Below the pieces are notes generated by a model. It did no database searches, had not been told where the DNA came from, and worked only from the letters and a program-made list of their open reading frames with translations. This document shows, piece by piece, positions 19,016 through 27,878 of a stretch of DNA of 40,906 nt. The stretch spans positions 1-40,906 of the forward strand of contig JADHUV010000021.1 in assembly GCA_016784355.1 (NCBI GenBank), written 5' to 3'. Both the position numbers and the translations under genes were made by a program. Within the stretch, counting starts at the first letter, position 1. Every line of letters starts with the position of its first letter. This stretch comes from Nitrospira sp. (GTDB taxonomy: Bacteria > Nitrospirota > Thermodesulfovibrionia > UBA6902).

Positions 19016-20121
19016 ACACCCGTCACAAGCATACAGCAAAGGACAGCAGGGGGCGCACTATTTTGCAGTGGATGCCGACCCTATGTGCCATTTTCGTAAT
19101 ACTAATAATAGCAGGCTGCAATAATTCAAAGCAGACTTATAAAAAGAGCCGGGTTTTAATGGACACGTACTGCACTATCACGGTCACAAGCACTAGCCGC
19201 ACAAATGCAGAGACAGCCATAGATGCCGGATTTAATGCCATTGAACGAATTCAAAACCTAATTAATTACTATGATGACAAAAGCGAACTGAGTGCGCTGA
19301 ACAGGGCCGCTGGACTTGCACCCGTCGAAGTAAGCGCAGAGACACTGGATATGCTCCAAAAAGCTGTGGCTATCTCAAAGCTTACAGACGGGGCATTTGA
19401 TCCGACCATAGCCCCTCTGCTCAGACATTGGCAGTTTACCAAAGGGGAGACGAAACACGTATTGCCGACAAAGGAAACCATTTCCAATTCACTGCGCCAT
19501 ATCGGATACTCCGGAATCCAGATTAATACCGAAAACTCCGAGGTCTTCCTGACTGAAACAGGCATGAAGATAGACCTGGGCGGGATAGCAAAAGGATACG
19601 GCGCAGATAAGGCTATAGAGGCCATTAAGAACACTGGAGTCAATGCAGCACTTGTAGCAATTGCCGGCGATATAAGGGGTTTTGGCAATAATGCAGATGG
19701 CTCCCCCTGGCGCATCGGCATTCAGGATCCGCGGCCTGCAAAGACCATGGATAAGCCATGGGAAGACATTATCGCAAGCATTGACCTGCTGGACAGGGCT
19801 GTCTCAACCTCCGGAGATTATCAGAGATTTTTCATCAAAGACGGCAAGAGATATCATCACATACTTGACCCCAGAACAGGTTACCCCTCTGACTCCGGCC
19901 TTATAAGCGCTACTGTTATAGCACCTGAAGGCTATCTTTCCGACAGTCTCTCAACCGCAATTTTTATCCTCGGACCAGAAAAAGGCCTGATGCTGCTGAA
20001 CTCAGAGGGCATGGATGCAGTACTGATTGACCAGAACAAACAGGTATTTATTACAGACGGTATTAAAGAAAAAATCAAAATACTTAAACCTGAATACAAC
20101 GGCAGCCTTAACCCTCAATAA
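19012..20121 (+). CDS. apbE: FAD:protein FMN transferase (ApbE), lipoprotein
   Basis: A 369-residue ApbE-family enzyme. It attaches FMN covalently to threonine of flavoproteins such as NqrB/RnfG-type subunits, outside the cytoplasmic membrane. The N-terminus has a membrane segment ending in the lipobox IIAGC (Cys near residue 35). Family blocks: MDTYCTITV, DGAFDPTIAPLL, KIDLGGIAKGYGADKA, AGDIRGFG, HHILDPRTGYPSDSG and LSDSLSTAIFILG. The start overlaps the uvrA stop by four bases (ATGA), so translation is probably coupled; no functional link to uvrA is known. No flavoprotein target is encoded in the window. Confidence 0.93.
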   Translation: MNTRHKHTAKDSRGRTILQWMPTLCAIFVILIIAGCNNSKQTYKKSRVLMDTYCTITVTSTSRTNAETAIDAGFNAIERIQNLINYYDDKSELSALNRAAGLAPVEVSAETLDMLQKAVAISKLTDGAFDPTIAPLLRHWQFTKGETKHVLPTKETISNSLRHIGYSGIQINTENSEVFLTETGMKIDLGGIAKGYGADKAIEAIKNTGVNAALVAIAGDIRGFGNNADGSPWRIGIQDPRPAKTMDKPWEDIIASIDLLDRAVSTSGDYQRFFIKDGKRYHHILDPRTGYPSDSGLISATVIAPEGYLSDSLSTAIFILGPEKGLMLLNSEGMDAVLIDQNKQVFITDGIKEKIKILKPEYNGSLNPQ

Positions 20122-20320
20122 GCACTTCATCTACATACAACCACTTCCTCCCGCAATTTATCCCTGCACATATTAATGAATTTTATAAGCAACCGAAAAA
20201 TTATGGGTGACTTTGTTGCCTCAAAAAGGCATAATTATATCCTGGATAACAGTCATAATATGCAACGCTGTTTATCATGACAATACTGCCTGGAATCAAA
20301 TTAATAATTAGGAGAGAAAA

Positions 20321-21391
20321 ATGATTGATACTATTTCCCTTGAAAACGGTGTTGTACACATGCTGGACCAGACAAAGCTGCCAAGAGAAGTCGTCTATGT
20401 TGACTGCAAAGATTATCACATGGTGGCAGAAGGCATTAAGAAGCTCTGGGTACGCGGCGCTCCTGCCATAGGCATAGCTGCATCTATGGGCATCGCTATA
20501 GGTGCAAATGCAGTAACCGCAGATAACTATGATGATTTTTTAAAGGGACTCGAGCCGGTATTCAACGAACTGCTTGAGACAAGACCTACCGCGGTCAATA
20601 TCCAGTGGGCAGTAGAGCGTACAAGAAAGATGCTCGAAGAGAGAAAGGGAGAGTCCGTTGATGCACTGAAGACATTTCTAAATGAAGAAGCTCAAAGAGT
20701 GCTGCAGGATGATATTAAAATTAACAAGACGATCGGACAGTACGGTGCGGCATTTATAAAAGATGGAGATACACTCATCACTCATTGCAATGCAGGCTCA
20801 CTTGCAACCGGAGGCTACGGCACTGCGACCGGCCCGATGCGGGCAGCAGACGAGCAGGGTAAAAAGATTCATGTCATCGCTGACGAAACAAGACCTGTCC
20901 TTCAGGGATGCCGTCTTACCGCCTGGGAATTAATGCAGGACAATATACCGGTCACACTCATCACCGATAATACCGCGGGGGCAATCCTGCGCACAGGTGA
21001 AATCAAAATGGCAATCGTCGGAACCGACCGCACAGTAAACAATGGCGATGTTGCCAACAAGATCGGGACATACCCGCTTGCAGTCCTTTGCAAGGAAAAC
21101 AATGTACCCTTCTTTGTAGCTGCCCCCCTTAGCAGTATCGATTTTACCATTAAGCACGGTGATGATATACCTATTGAAGAACGCGGCTCTGAAGAGGTTA
21201 CCGAGATCTTCGGCGTTTCCTTTGCACCCGAGGGCGTTAAGGTAAGAAACATCGCCTTTGATGTGACACCGGCAAAATACATAACTGGTATAATTACTGA
21301 AAAAGGGGTCTTCAGACCGAAAGACCTGCATAAATTAAATGAAGAAGGCACGGACCTGGAGTCCATAATGCTGAGACCTGAGGATCTATAA
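20321..21391 (+). CDS. mtnA: S-methyl-5-thioribose-1-phosphate isomerase
   Basis: A 356-residue enzyme that converts methylthioribose-1-phosphate to methylthioribulose-1-phosphate in methionine salvage. Diagnostic blocks: RGAPAIGIAAS, THCNAGSLATGGYGTA with the catalytic Cys, DETRPVLQGCRLTAWEL, and IVGTDRTVNNGDVANKIGT with the catalytic Asp. Relatives act on other pentose phosphates (eIF2B-like R15P isomerases), but the full motif set fits MtnA. TTAGGAGAG precedes the start. No other salvage enzymes are nearby; it links in theme to metK and ahcY. Confidence 0.92.
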   Translation: MIDTISLENGVVHMLDQTKLPREVVYVDCKDYHMVAEGIKKLWVRGAPAIGIAASMGIAIGANAVTADNYDDFLKGLEPVFNELLETRPTAVNIQWAVERTRKMLEERKGESVDALKTFLNEEAQRVLQDDIKINKTIGQYGAAFIKDGDTLITHCNAGSLATGGYGTATGPMRAADEQGKKIHVIADETRPVLQGCRLTAWELMQDNIPVTLITDNTAGAILRTGEIKMAIVGTDRTVNNGDVANKIGTYPLAVLCKENNVPFFVAAPLSSIDFTIKHGDDIPIEERGSEEVTEIFGVSFAPEGVKVRNIAFDVTPAKYITGIITEKGVFRPKDLHKLNEEGTDLESIMLRPEDL

Positions 21392-21411
21392 AACCTCACC
21401 CTTATTAAACT

Positions 21412-22395
21412 ATGACTGTAATAACCATCAACGACATATGGGAACGATACCGTGAGGATCTGGATCTCACCGAAGAAAAAATCCGGGAGACCTTTGAGTC
21501 TGTTGCCCCGGCAATAGCAACCGTCGGCAAGCACCTGCATTCAAGCGGAGGAAAACGTTTCCGTCCCTTCCTGAGTATCCTAAGTGCAAAGATGCTCGGG
21601 CTTAGCGGACACCCGGTAGCAACCCTTGCATGCAGTGTAGAGTGCATACACACAGCATCTCTGCTTCACGATGATGTAATAGACGGGGCAGATGTCAGAC
21701 GCGGCCAGCCCGCGGCCAATGCCGTTTACGGCAATCAGATAGTGATCCTCGTAGGTGATTATTTTTACGCCAATGCCCTGCGGCTTGCCAACCTGCTGAA
21801 AAACCACAGCGTGATGGATGCTATCTGCACCGCGACCGCCAAGATGAGCGAGGGCGAACTGCTGCAGCTGAGCAAAAAAGGCAATCCGGAGACCTCTGAA
21901 GAAGATTATATGAAGGTAGTCGAGGGTAAAACAGCAACCCTCATCTCCGCTGCCTGCCGGGGGGGAGCGGCCCTTGCCGGTGCCGATGAAAAACAGGAAA
22001 AGGCCTTTCAAAACTTTGGACTTAAGCTCGGATACGCCTTTCAGATGGTAGACGATATCCTTGACTATAGCGCCGCGCAAAAAGAACTCGGCAAGACTCT
22101 TGGCAAGGATCTGGAAGAAGGCAAGATAACTCTACCCTTGATATATCTGCTGCGTGATGCATCCCCTGCAGAGAAAGAAAGGGCGATTCAAATAATAAAA
22201 TCCGGCGATTTCGGCGAAGGCAACCTGGCGACTATCCTTCAGATGTTTGATAAATACGGATCAATAAAAAAATCATACGACCGCGCACACACGCTTCTGC
22301 AAGAGGCCAAAGACGAACTCTCCATATTTGAAGACTCTCCGGAGAGGGCATCCCTTTATGCAATTGCTGATTATGCGGTCTCAAGAAAAAAATAA
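21412..22395 (+). CDS. Trans-polyprenyl diphosphate synthase
   Basis: A 327-residue all-helical prenyltransferase that extends allylic diphosphates with isopentenyl diphosphate. The first aspartate-rich motif is in LLHDDVIDGADVRRG and the second in FQMVDDILDYSA. The small residues before the first motif (TAS) and the length suggest a long-chain product for a quinone side chain (IspB/octaprenyl-type) rather than farnesyl diphosphate. It starts 20 bases after mtnA with a weak ribosome binding site, so it probably sits in the same transcript. Confidence 0.9.
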   Translation: MTVITINDIWERYREDLDLTEEKIRETFESVAPAIATVGKHLHSSGGKRFRPFLSILSAKMLGLSGHPVATLACSVECIHTASLLHDDVIDGADVRRGQPAANAVYGNQIVILVGDYFYANALRLANLLKNHSVMDAICTATAKMSEGELLQLSKKGNPETSEEDYMKVVEGKTATLISAACRGGAALAGADEKQEKAFQNFGLKLGYAFQMVDDILDYSAAQKELGKTLGKDLEEGKITLPLIYLLRDASPAEKERAIQIIKSGDFGEGNLATILQMFDKYGSIKKSYDRAHTLLQEAKDELSIFEDSPERASLYAIADYAVSRKK

Positions 22396-22441
22396 CACAT
22401 GCCCTTGATTTGCCAATGCAGAGAAGCTAAGCTGTAATTAT

Positions 22442-22954
22442 ATGACCATGCATCCATTTGTAGAGCTTGCAAAAAATGCTATAGAGCATTATGTCAGATC
22501 CTCTGAGATTATCTCGCCGCCTGATAATCTTAGCCCGGAGATGTCAGAAAAAGCGGGTGTGTTTGTATCGCTGAAGATAAACGGCGAACTCCGTGGCTGT
22601 ATAGGCACATTTCAGCCGACCACTGACAGCATCGCTGCCGAGATTATTCAGAATGCCCTAAGCGCGGCCATGCAGGATCCACGATTTTCACCTGTATCAA
22701 GCGATGAGCTTTCTGAGATTACGTATTCCGTTGATGTGCTTACTGCGCCTGAACAAATTTCCAGCGAGTCCGAACTTGACCCAAAGAAATATGGGGTAAT
22801 AGTAAAAGCCGGCGAACGCAGGGGACTCCTTCTTCCGGATCTCGAAGGCGTAGACACCGTAGACGAACAGCTCCGAATAGCAACAATGAAGGCCAATATA
22901 TCCAATAATGAACAAATTGATCTGTACCGTTTCGAGGTCAAAAGGTACAAATAG
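22442..22954 (+). CDS. AMMECR1-domain protein (AmmeMemoRadiSam system protein A)
   Basis: A 170-residue single-domain AMMECR1 protein. The most conserved family block, LRGCIGTF, is near residue 50, with [14 protein letters not shown] before it and [15 protein letters not shown] later. In many prokaryotes this domain travels with a Memo-like and a radical SAM partner; neither is adjacent here, although a TIGR01212-type radical SAM gene occurs at 39381. Biochemical function is unknown. It is the middle of a short operon: the next gene starts three bases after its stop. Confidence 0.9.
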   Translation: MTMHPFVELAKNAIEHYVRSSEIISPPDNLSPEMSEKAGVFVSLKINGELRGCIGTFQPTTDSIAAEIIQNALSAAMQDPRFSPVSSDELSEITYSVDVLTAPEQISSESELDPKKYGVIVKAGERRGLLLPDLEGVDTVDEQLRIATMKANISNNEQIDLYRFEVKRYK

Positions 22955-22957
22955 AAT

Positions 22958-23200
22958 ATGGACGAAAAAACACAGCTGGAGCAGGAACTTGAAGTTCACG
23001 AAAGATCCAGAACACCCCTGGGAATAATCATAATAGTCATACTGCTGACCGCCGGACTTATTGCATCAGGATACTACAACTATTCCCTGAAACTGCGCCT
23101 GAACGAGTCCATTGAAAAACAGGAATCACTCAAACAGGTGTGGCAGGAAAATAAACTGCAGCTTCTGAAAAAAATAAAAAAACTGGAGACCAATCCTTAA
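22958..23200 (+). CDS. Small single-pass membrane protein with coiled-coil tail
   Basis: An 80-residue protein. Residues 1-20 are charged, followed by one membrane helix (GIIIIVILLTAGLIASGYY) and then a charged helical tail (NESIEKQESLKQVWQENK) likely to form a coiled coil. It starts three bases after the AMMECR1 stop, so it is probably co-expressed. I do not recognise the family. Confidence 0.65.
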   Translation: MDEKTQLEQELEVHERSRTPLGIIIIVILLTAGLIASGYYNYSLKLRLNESIEKQESLKQVWQENKLQLLKKIKKLETNP

Positions 23201-23224
23201 CTGCAGGACTTTCTCTGCCGTAAA

Positions 23225-23704
23225 TTATTTCTGAGACATCCCCTCAATACCCTCATACAATCCTGCCCGCAATGTCGCCTCTGCCAAAACTATACTGACA
23301 GTATTGGCAAGATTATAACTTCTGACCTTCCCCAGGACAGGAAGAAAAACCGTATTTTCGCCCCACCTTTCAATCCAACTCTCAGGAAGTCCCCTAATCT
23401 CATTGCCAAATATCAAAACATCCTCATCACTGTATTCAGGCATATCATACCGCTGGTGCCCGAACTTAGTAATCAGCCACGGCACCCGATCTCCAAGCCA
23501 TAGCAAAAATTCTTCAGCGTTTTCATGCACCGTCAAATCAAGATCAGCCCAGTGATCAAGCCCCGCCCGCTTCACCGCCTTTTCACTGATATCAAAACCA
23601 ATAGGCTTCACCAGGTGCAGGCGGGCATTCATGCCAACGCACTGCCTGGCAATGCTTCCGGTATTGGGGGGGATTTCGGGATTGAACAAGACGACATTAA
23701 TCAT
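23225..23704 (-). CDS. trmL: tRNA (cytidine/uridine-2'-O)-methyltransferase, SPOUT family
   Basis: A 159-residue knotted SPOUT methyltransferase of the TrmL type, which 2'-O-methylates position 34 of certain leucine tRNAs using SAM. Motifs: NPEIPPNTGSIARQC at the N-terminus, FGNEIRGLPESW in the knot, and YNLANTVSIVLAEA near the C-terminus. Length is typical. It converges on the preceding plus-strand operon, with 24 bases between stops, and its 5' end faces the tRNA-Ala gene. Confidence 0.93.
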   Translation of the reverse strand: MINVVLFNPEIPPNTGSIARQCVGMNARLHLVKPIGFDISEKAVKRAGLDHWADLDLTVHENAEEFLLWLGDRVPWLITKFGHQRYDMPEYSDEDVLIFGNEIRGLPESWIERWGENTVFLPVLGKVRSYNLANTVSIVLAEATLRAGLYEGIEGMSQK

Positions 23705-23793
23705 CTGAACAGTATAGCATTTTGTCTCTTACTGCGACCTTCATACTGCTTACTATTGAAATCGCATTGCAAAATCAAATTAGGCTGTTAAAT

Positions 23794-23816
23794 TTTGTAT
23801 TTCTATATGCTATAAT
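23794..23816 (+). promoter_or_regulatory. Extended -10 promoter of tRNA-Ala
   Basis: TGCTATAAT (23808-23816) is a perfect extended -10 element about 32 bases before the tRNA. No strong -35 hexamer is seen. Confidence 0.5.
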
Positions 23817-23847
23817 TATTCCGCTGTCAATAATAGTAAATGGTGAC

Positions 23848-23923
23848 GGGGCTGTAGCTCAATTGGGAGAGCGCCTGAATGGCATTCAGGAGGTAGTCGG
23901 TTCGATCCCGATCAGCTCCACCA
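23848..23923 (+). tRNA. tRNA-Ala (anticodon GGC)
   Basis: A 76-base cloverleaf: acceptor GGGGCTG pairs with CAGCTCC; D arm GCTC...GAGC; anticodon stem TGAAT/ATTCA around GGC; T arm with GGTTCGATCCC; discriminator A and encoded CCA. A T run follows at once. The neighbouring integrase remnant suggests its 3' end served as an attachment site. Confidence 0.95.
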
Positions 23924-23962
23924 TTTTTTTTCAAGCACTTAGGGGTAATGGGATTCCTTTCA

Positions 23963-24272
23963 CTACCCATGATTGTATAGTTTTTGTATAGTAGGCTGAT
24001 TACCACTTAGCGTACTGTCCAGAATGTCCAGGGCTTTCACCTTATGCGATGGTGCCAGATGTGCATATCTAAGTGTCATCGTTAAGATTTTATGTCCCAG
24101 CAACTCCTTCACTGTTACCAGATCCACCCCTGCCATGACCAACTGACTTGCAAAGGTATGTCTCAGGTCGTGAAATTTAAAGTCTAGAATCTTTGCTCTT
24201 CTACATGCTGTATGGAATGACCGCTTTACATCCATATACCTCTGACCTGTTTGTGGGTCAAAGAACACGTGC
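23963..24272 (-). pseudogene. C-terminal remnant of a tyrosine recombinase (integrase)
   Basis: About 100 codons from roughly 24272 to the stop encode the end of a phage-type integrase. The block [17 protein letters not shown] is followed by catalytic [25 protein letters not shown] with the Tyr nucleophile, and a short tail. The first two thirds, including the box I arginine and the DNA-binding domains, are missing. Upstream, the same DNA is read in another frame as the end of a different gene (24226-24753), so the two were joined by a deletion or recombination. It points away from the tRNA-Ala 3' end, the usual place for such a gene. Confidence 0.8.
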
Positions 24273-24753
24273 ACAACCCTTTTTCTCGTAACCTGCGCGC
24301 AGCAAAACGAGTATTTGTATAACATCTCATAACACCTGTAGATGTTTTCTCAAAGTCATATATATTAAGTTCCTGATTTATCTCTGCAGTAAATCGTTCG
24401 ATCACCTTCAATACAGGAAGTTTCTCGTTATGAATCAATAAAAGGTATATCAATAGTGGAACTTCAAGGTCCTCCGGACGTTTATAGGTGGGCTTGCCGT
24501 CACTAGCACGCTTATCTAACGGTGGTGAGATTAGCAATTCTCTATGCGCCCCAACAGTAACGCCCAATGATCCGAAGTCTCCTTGGGTAAGTTTATTATT
24601 ATGATGATGCAAGTGAAATCTCGCGCGATCGAGTACTTTCTCTAAAATATCAATTTTAAAGTGCATCTCATTGTCATATTTATTAAAAGTATGTACTTCT
24701 GGTTGGATGTGAATAATAGACTCAATAAATTCACAATACTTGTCCCCTGCCAT
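24226..24753 (-). CDS. Third gene of the SIR2 operon, C-terminally truncated; possible winged-helix protein
   Basis: A 175-residue frame. It starts 14 bases after the large helical gene with a good GGGGGAG ribosome binding site, so it belongs to that operon. Residues 1-160 look like a normal soluble protein: a helical first half, then [20 protein letters not shown] and a segment [20 protein letters not shown], which resembles the recognition helix and following turn of a winged-helix domain. After KGL, the remaining codons read out of frame through the integrase remnant and end at 24226. The native C-terminus is therefore lost. I do not recognise the family; a regulator of the SIR2 module is one possibility. 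Confidence 0.55.
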   Translation of the reverse strand: MAGDKYCEFIESIIHIQPEVHTFNKYDNEMHFKIDILEKVLDRARFHLHHHNNKLTQGDFGSLGVTVGAHRELLISPPLDKRASDGKPTYKRPEDLEVPLLIYLLLIHNEKLPVLKVIERFTAEINQELNIYDFEKTSTGVMRCYTNTRFAARRLREKGLCTCSLTHKQVRGIWM

Positions 24754-24767
24754 ATCTCCCCCTTTAG

Positions 24768-27700
24768 TTATTCAGTATTATTAGCCTCATACAATTCCCT
24801 TAAAAAATCATCCCCTCGTTCGCCATAGGTATTGCATATCTCATCTGCCTGATCTTTGTTTCCGCTTGTGTATAGTTTCTCAACTATAGAGTGGATATGC
24901 GACTTATCATAGTGTGGGGTTGATGTGCTAAGCATTGTCATGTATACGTTGCCGACATGTTTAATGCTGTCAAGGTCTTCAAACTTATCAAGGTATTCAA
25001 TAAAGAAGGAAGAATTATAGTTTTCTTCAGCGTATGGTGCGGCACACAAGAGCCATTCGGCATATTCATCATTGAGAGTTGCAAGGTAAACTGTCAGTCG
25101 CGATAGTGCGGACTGGATTTTTTTGTCGTTGTCATCAAAGGCAGCCTTATTTTTGTATCGGTTCTCATATATCCACCTCCATATATCCACAATTCTCCGG
25201 ACAACATTCTTAGCCTCTGCACTGTCGTCTGTAGTATATCGCTGATTTGACCACAGGAAGCTGACAAGATCTAAAACTTGCTCTTGGTTCTCACCACTTA
25301 GCACCTTATTGATAAGTGTCTTTTCTTCATCGAGGCCTCTCGCATCAAAACCTAATAGGTGCCCCAAGGCAATGTGTTGGGTTAGGTGTTCATTGTCTCT
25401 CTTTTCCTTGAAGTCATGCGACCTGCCGAAGTCATAATGGGGAACCATCAAGTCATACAGGTCAGCATATACAGTGCCTATTGACAGGTAACCATCCATA
25501 AAGGCTTCCCATTCTCTGATAGCAGCTTCAGGATTTAAATTCCTGACCTTACCAAGAGCCCATTCTTTGTCCAGGTAATACAGGTTGGGTAAGTATCGGC
25601 CAAGGAGAGTAAAACTATCAATGATATTCTTCCCAAGAAACTCATCGTACTTGCCTTTAAGTGAATCAGTCCACTTCACATCATCTTTAATTTCCCGCAC
25701 ACGGGCAATCAGTAATGCATGATGGATAAGGGCTATGAGAGTTTTGCCATGAGGCGAGTTAATGGAATAGGTAACATAATCTGTAATATCCTGCTTCTCT
25801 TCAGGCTGTAGTTTATCGAGGATAAGAAAGATAATATCCTCGACCTGTTGGAATTGCTCTTCACTATATCCTTTTATATCCGTCCTGCTTGCTTCCCGGA
25901 TTAGTTCTGTAGTCGCTCCGGTTATCCAATGATGATCTGCTTCACCTCTGAAGCCATCTTTTTCAACAATGAAATCATTATTCCAGAAGGCACTCCTGTC
26001 AATATAAGATTTTAAATAGTCAAAAACTTTGCTCCAATCAATAGACTGCTTATTCTTTAACGAGTCTCTTATACCGCTAACTACTTCGTACACATATATG
26101 AAACCACTATCAGCAAACAGATCAAGGTTGTTTATAAACTCATCTGGCTTCTCTACTACACACTCTTTTAACAGCTGGGACAAACCGCCTACAGTCGCAC
26201 CTTCATCCCAGAAGCCTGTAGATTTAAAATCAGACAGAAAGGCAGGCAATGTTTTATCGGTGAGCTTTTTAAAAATGTCATCTTTGCTTAAAGGTGACGG
26301 CCCCGGCCCCCAGCGAGTTTTTATTTCACCTACGCCGGGATGCAAGGCATAATCCTCGCCAGTCTCTGCTTTAAGTGCATCATATAACTCCTTAAACTCC
26401 TGGTCTCTGATAAGCGCATGATAGCGTTCCTGCTTCCAGGACTTAACATACTTATCCTCTTCGTCTCGGAGTTTTATTGGCCCTGCTGCAATGATTCTTT
26501 TGAGAATTTCCTTTTGGTCACCTTCAAGTTTGACCTGCTCCATTACATGCCTGAGTTCATCCCCAAAGTATGGACTCTCATAGAAGAAGATATTATTTTC
26601 ACTCTCCAGAGCTTCCCAGAATATATCCTCATATTTATCCATATGGTTCGCTATAACATATAGAGCCATTTTGGGATAGAAGAGAAAGTTTTGCTGGAAG
26701 AAAGATCTCAGTATCTGTCTTGTTTCGTCCACATGCTTATCTGCTCGTACGCTCAGGATGCTCTTCAATCCGAATGTAAGGACTTCAAGAGGATCTGACA
26801 GGTGATCCCTTGTGTCATCATAGAAACTGCTATATGTTCCCTTGTCGTGATGATTCCGGTATAAATTGTGCAGGTCTTTCTTTAATACGTCAGGGGCTAC
26901 TTCCCGCATATCTTCAATCGCGGAGATCTCTCCAAATGCTTGCTCAATAAAATCATTGAGAGAACATTCATCGAGTGACCACTTTTCAATAGATGCAAGA
27001 TCAATAGGCTTATTCATGAGTACATACTCATGCACATTCTCATCAGCTCGATATGCCTTAATTGCATACTGCTGTTCCTGAGATAATAAAGTGATCAAAA
27101 AGTGCGCACCCTGATCTTCGACAGAGATTCTTGTTTCATCGGGTATCAGAAGCTTCTTTATTTGATCAGCCAGATTAATAATTGCGGCGTTTGAACATTT
27201 ATCAGCAATGTTTTTATAGTTCTCCTCGAATATTTTTATCAGCCAATACGGCTTAATCAGCAGCTTTAACTCTGATGCCTTGTTGTATAGCTTTTCTCTC
27301 TCTGCACTTAAATGGACATTTTTCAGGTCAGTTAAGTAGTTGATAATTTTCTCTGCTTTACTAATGTCCTCTGCCGATGGCTCACCAGACAGAAAATTTG
27401 GCAAAAGTTTCAGGCCAATTTCTGATCCAACATGAGACACATCAAATTTTGATGAAAGCCAGATTGGAATTAACTCGACAGTCTTAGAGGGTATTTTGTC
27501 CCGGGGAATGTTAAGTAATATGGTTACAAAGCTTCGCCACGTATGATAGTTATCAATGTGATTGCCTTCAGCATCTGTGAAGTTCGAAACATCTTGGATA
27601 ATTAGCAGTAGCTCATCAATATATCTTTCATTTTCCAGATTACTCAGTTGCGTTGAAATTTTCTCTAAGTATGTGAGCACGTTCCACCAAGGGATGGAAT

Positions 27701-27878
27701 AATATCCCTCTTGCTCACCAGGAAGAGGGCCAGGGGCGCTTTGAGGATTAAAGTGACCTTTATTCTTTAAATCATCGAACCACTTTAGATCGGAAACTTT
27801 ATTGAAGAAATAATTCCTATATACGGGATCTTCATCTAATAATTCTAAAACTGCTATTTCTTTAGGATTCAAACTCAT
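24768..27878 (-). CDS. Giant helical protein paired with SIR2; putative sensor of a defence system
   Basis: A 1036-residue protein with no signal peptide, no membrane helix and no enzymatic motif I can see. Secondary structure looks almost wholly alpha-helical, like HEAT or other solenoid repeats. The N-terminus (YFFNKVSDLKWFDDLKNKGH, then PWWNVLTYLEKIS) resembles helical parts of large SIR2-type defence proteins. The ATG overlaps the SIR2 stop by four bases with GAGGTG upstream, so the two are translationally coupled and probably form a complex. In DSR2-type anti-phage proteins a SIR2 NADase is fused to a large helical domain that senses a phage protein; here the two parts would be on separate chains. 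That role is inferred. Confidence 0.6.
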   Translation of the reverse strand: MSLNPKEIAVLELLDEDPVYRNYFFNKVSDLKWFDDLKNKGHFNPQSAPGPLPGEQEGYYSIPWWNVLTYLEKISTQLSNLENERYIDELLLIIQDVSNFTDAEGNHIDNYHTWRSFVTILLNIPRDKIPSKTVELIPIWLSSKFDVSHVGSEIGLKLLPNFLSGEPSAEDISKAEKIINYLTDLKNVHLSAEREKLYNKASELKLLIKPYWLIKIFEENYKNIADKCSNAAIINLADQIKKLLIPDETRISVEDQGAHFLITLLSQEQQYAIKAYRADENVHEYVLMNKPIDLASIEKWSLDECSLNDFIEQAFGEISAIEDMREVAPDVLKKDLHNLYRNHHDKGTYSSFYDDTRDHLSDPLEVLTFGLKSILSVRADKHVDETRQILRSFFQQNFLFYPKMALYVIANHMDKYEDIFWEALESENNIFFYESPYFGDELRHVMEQVKLEGDQKEILKRIIAAGPIKLRDEEDKYVKSWKQERYHALIRDQEFKELYDALKAETGEDYALHPGVGEIKTRWGPGPSPLSKDDIFKKLTDKTLPAFLSDFKSTGFWDEGATVGGLSQLLKECVVEKPDEFINNLDLFADSGFIYVYEVVSGIRDSLKNKQSIDWSKVFDYLKSYIDRSAFWNNDFIVEKDGFRGEADHHWITGATTELIREASRTDIKGYSEEQFQQVEDIIFLILDKLQPEEKQDITDYVTYSINSPHGKTLIALIHHALLIARVREIKDDVKWTDSLKGKYDEFLGKNIIDSFTLLGRYLPNLYYLDKEWALGKVRNLNPEAAIREWEAFMDGYLSIGTVYADLYDLMVPHYDFGRSHDFKEKRDNEHLTQHIALGHLLGFDARGLDEEKTLINKVLSGENQEQVLDLVSFLWSNQRYTTDDSAEAKNVVRRIVDIWRWIYENRYKNKAAFDDNDKKIQSALSRLTVYLATLNDEYAEWLLCAAPYAEENYNSSFFIEYLDKFEDLDSIKHVGNVYMTMLSTSTPHYDKSHIHSIVEKLYTSGNKDQADEICNTYGERGDDFLRELYEANNTE

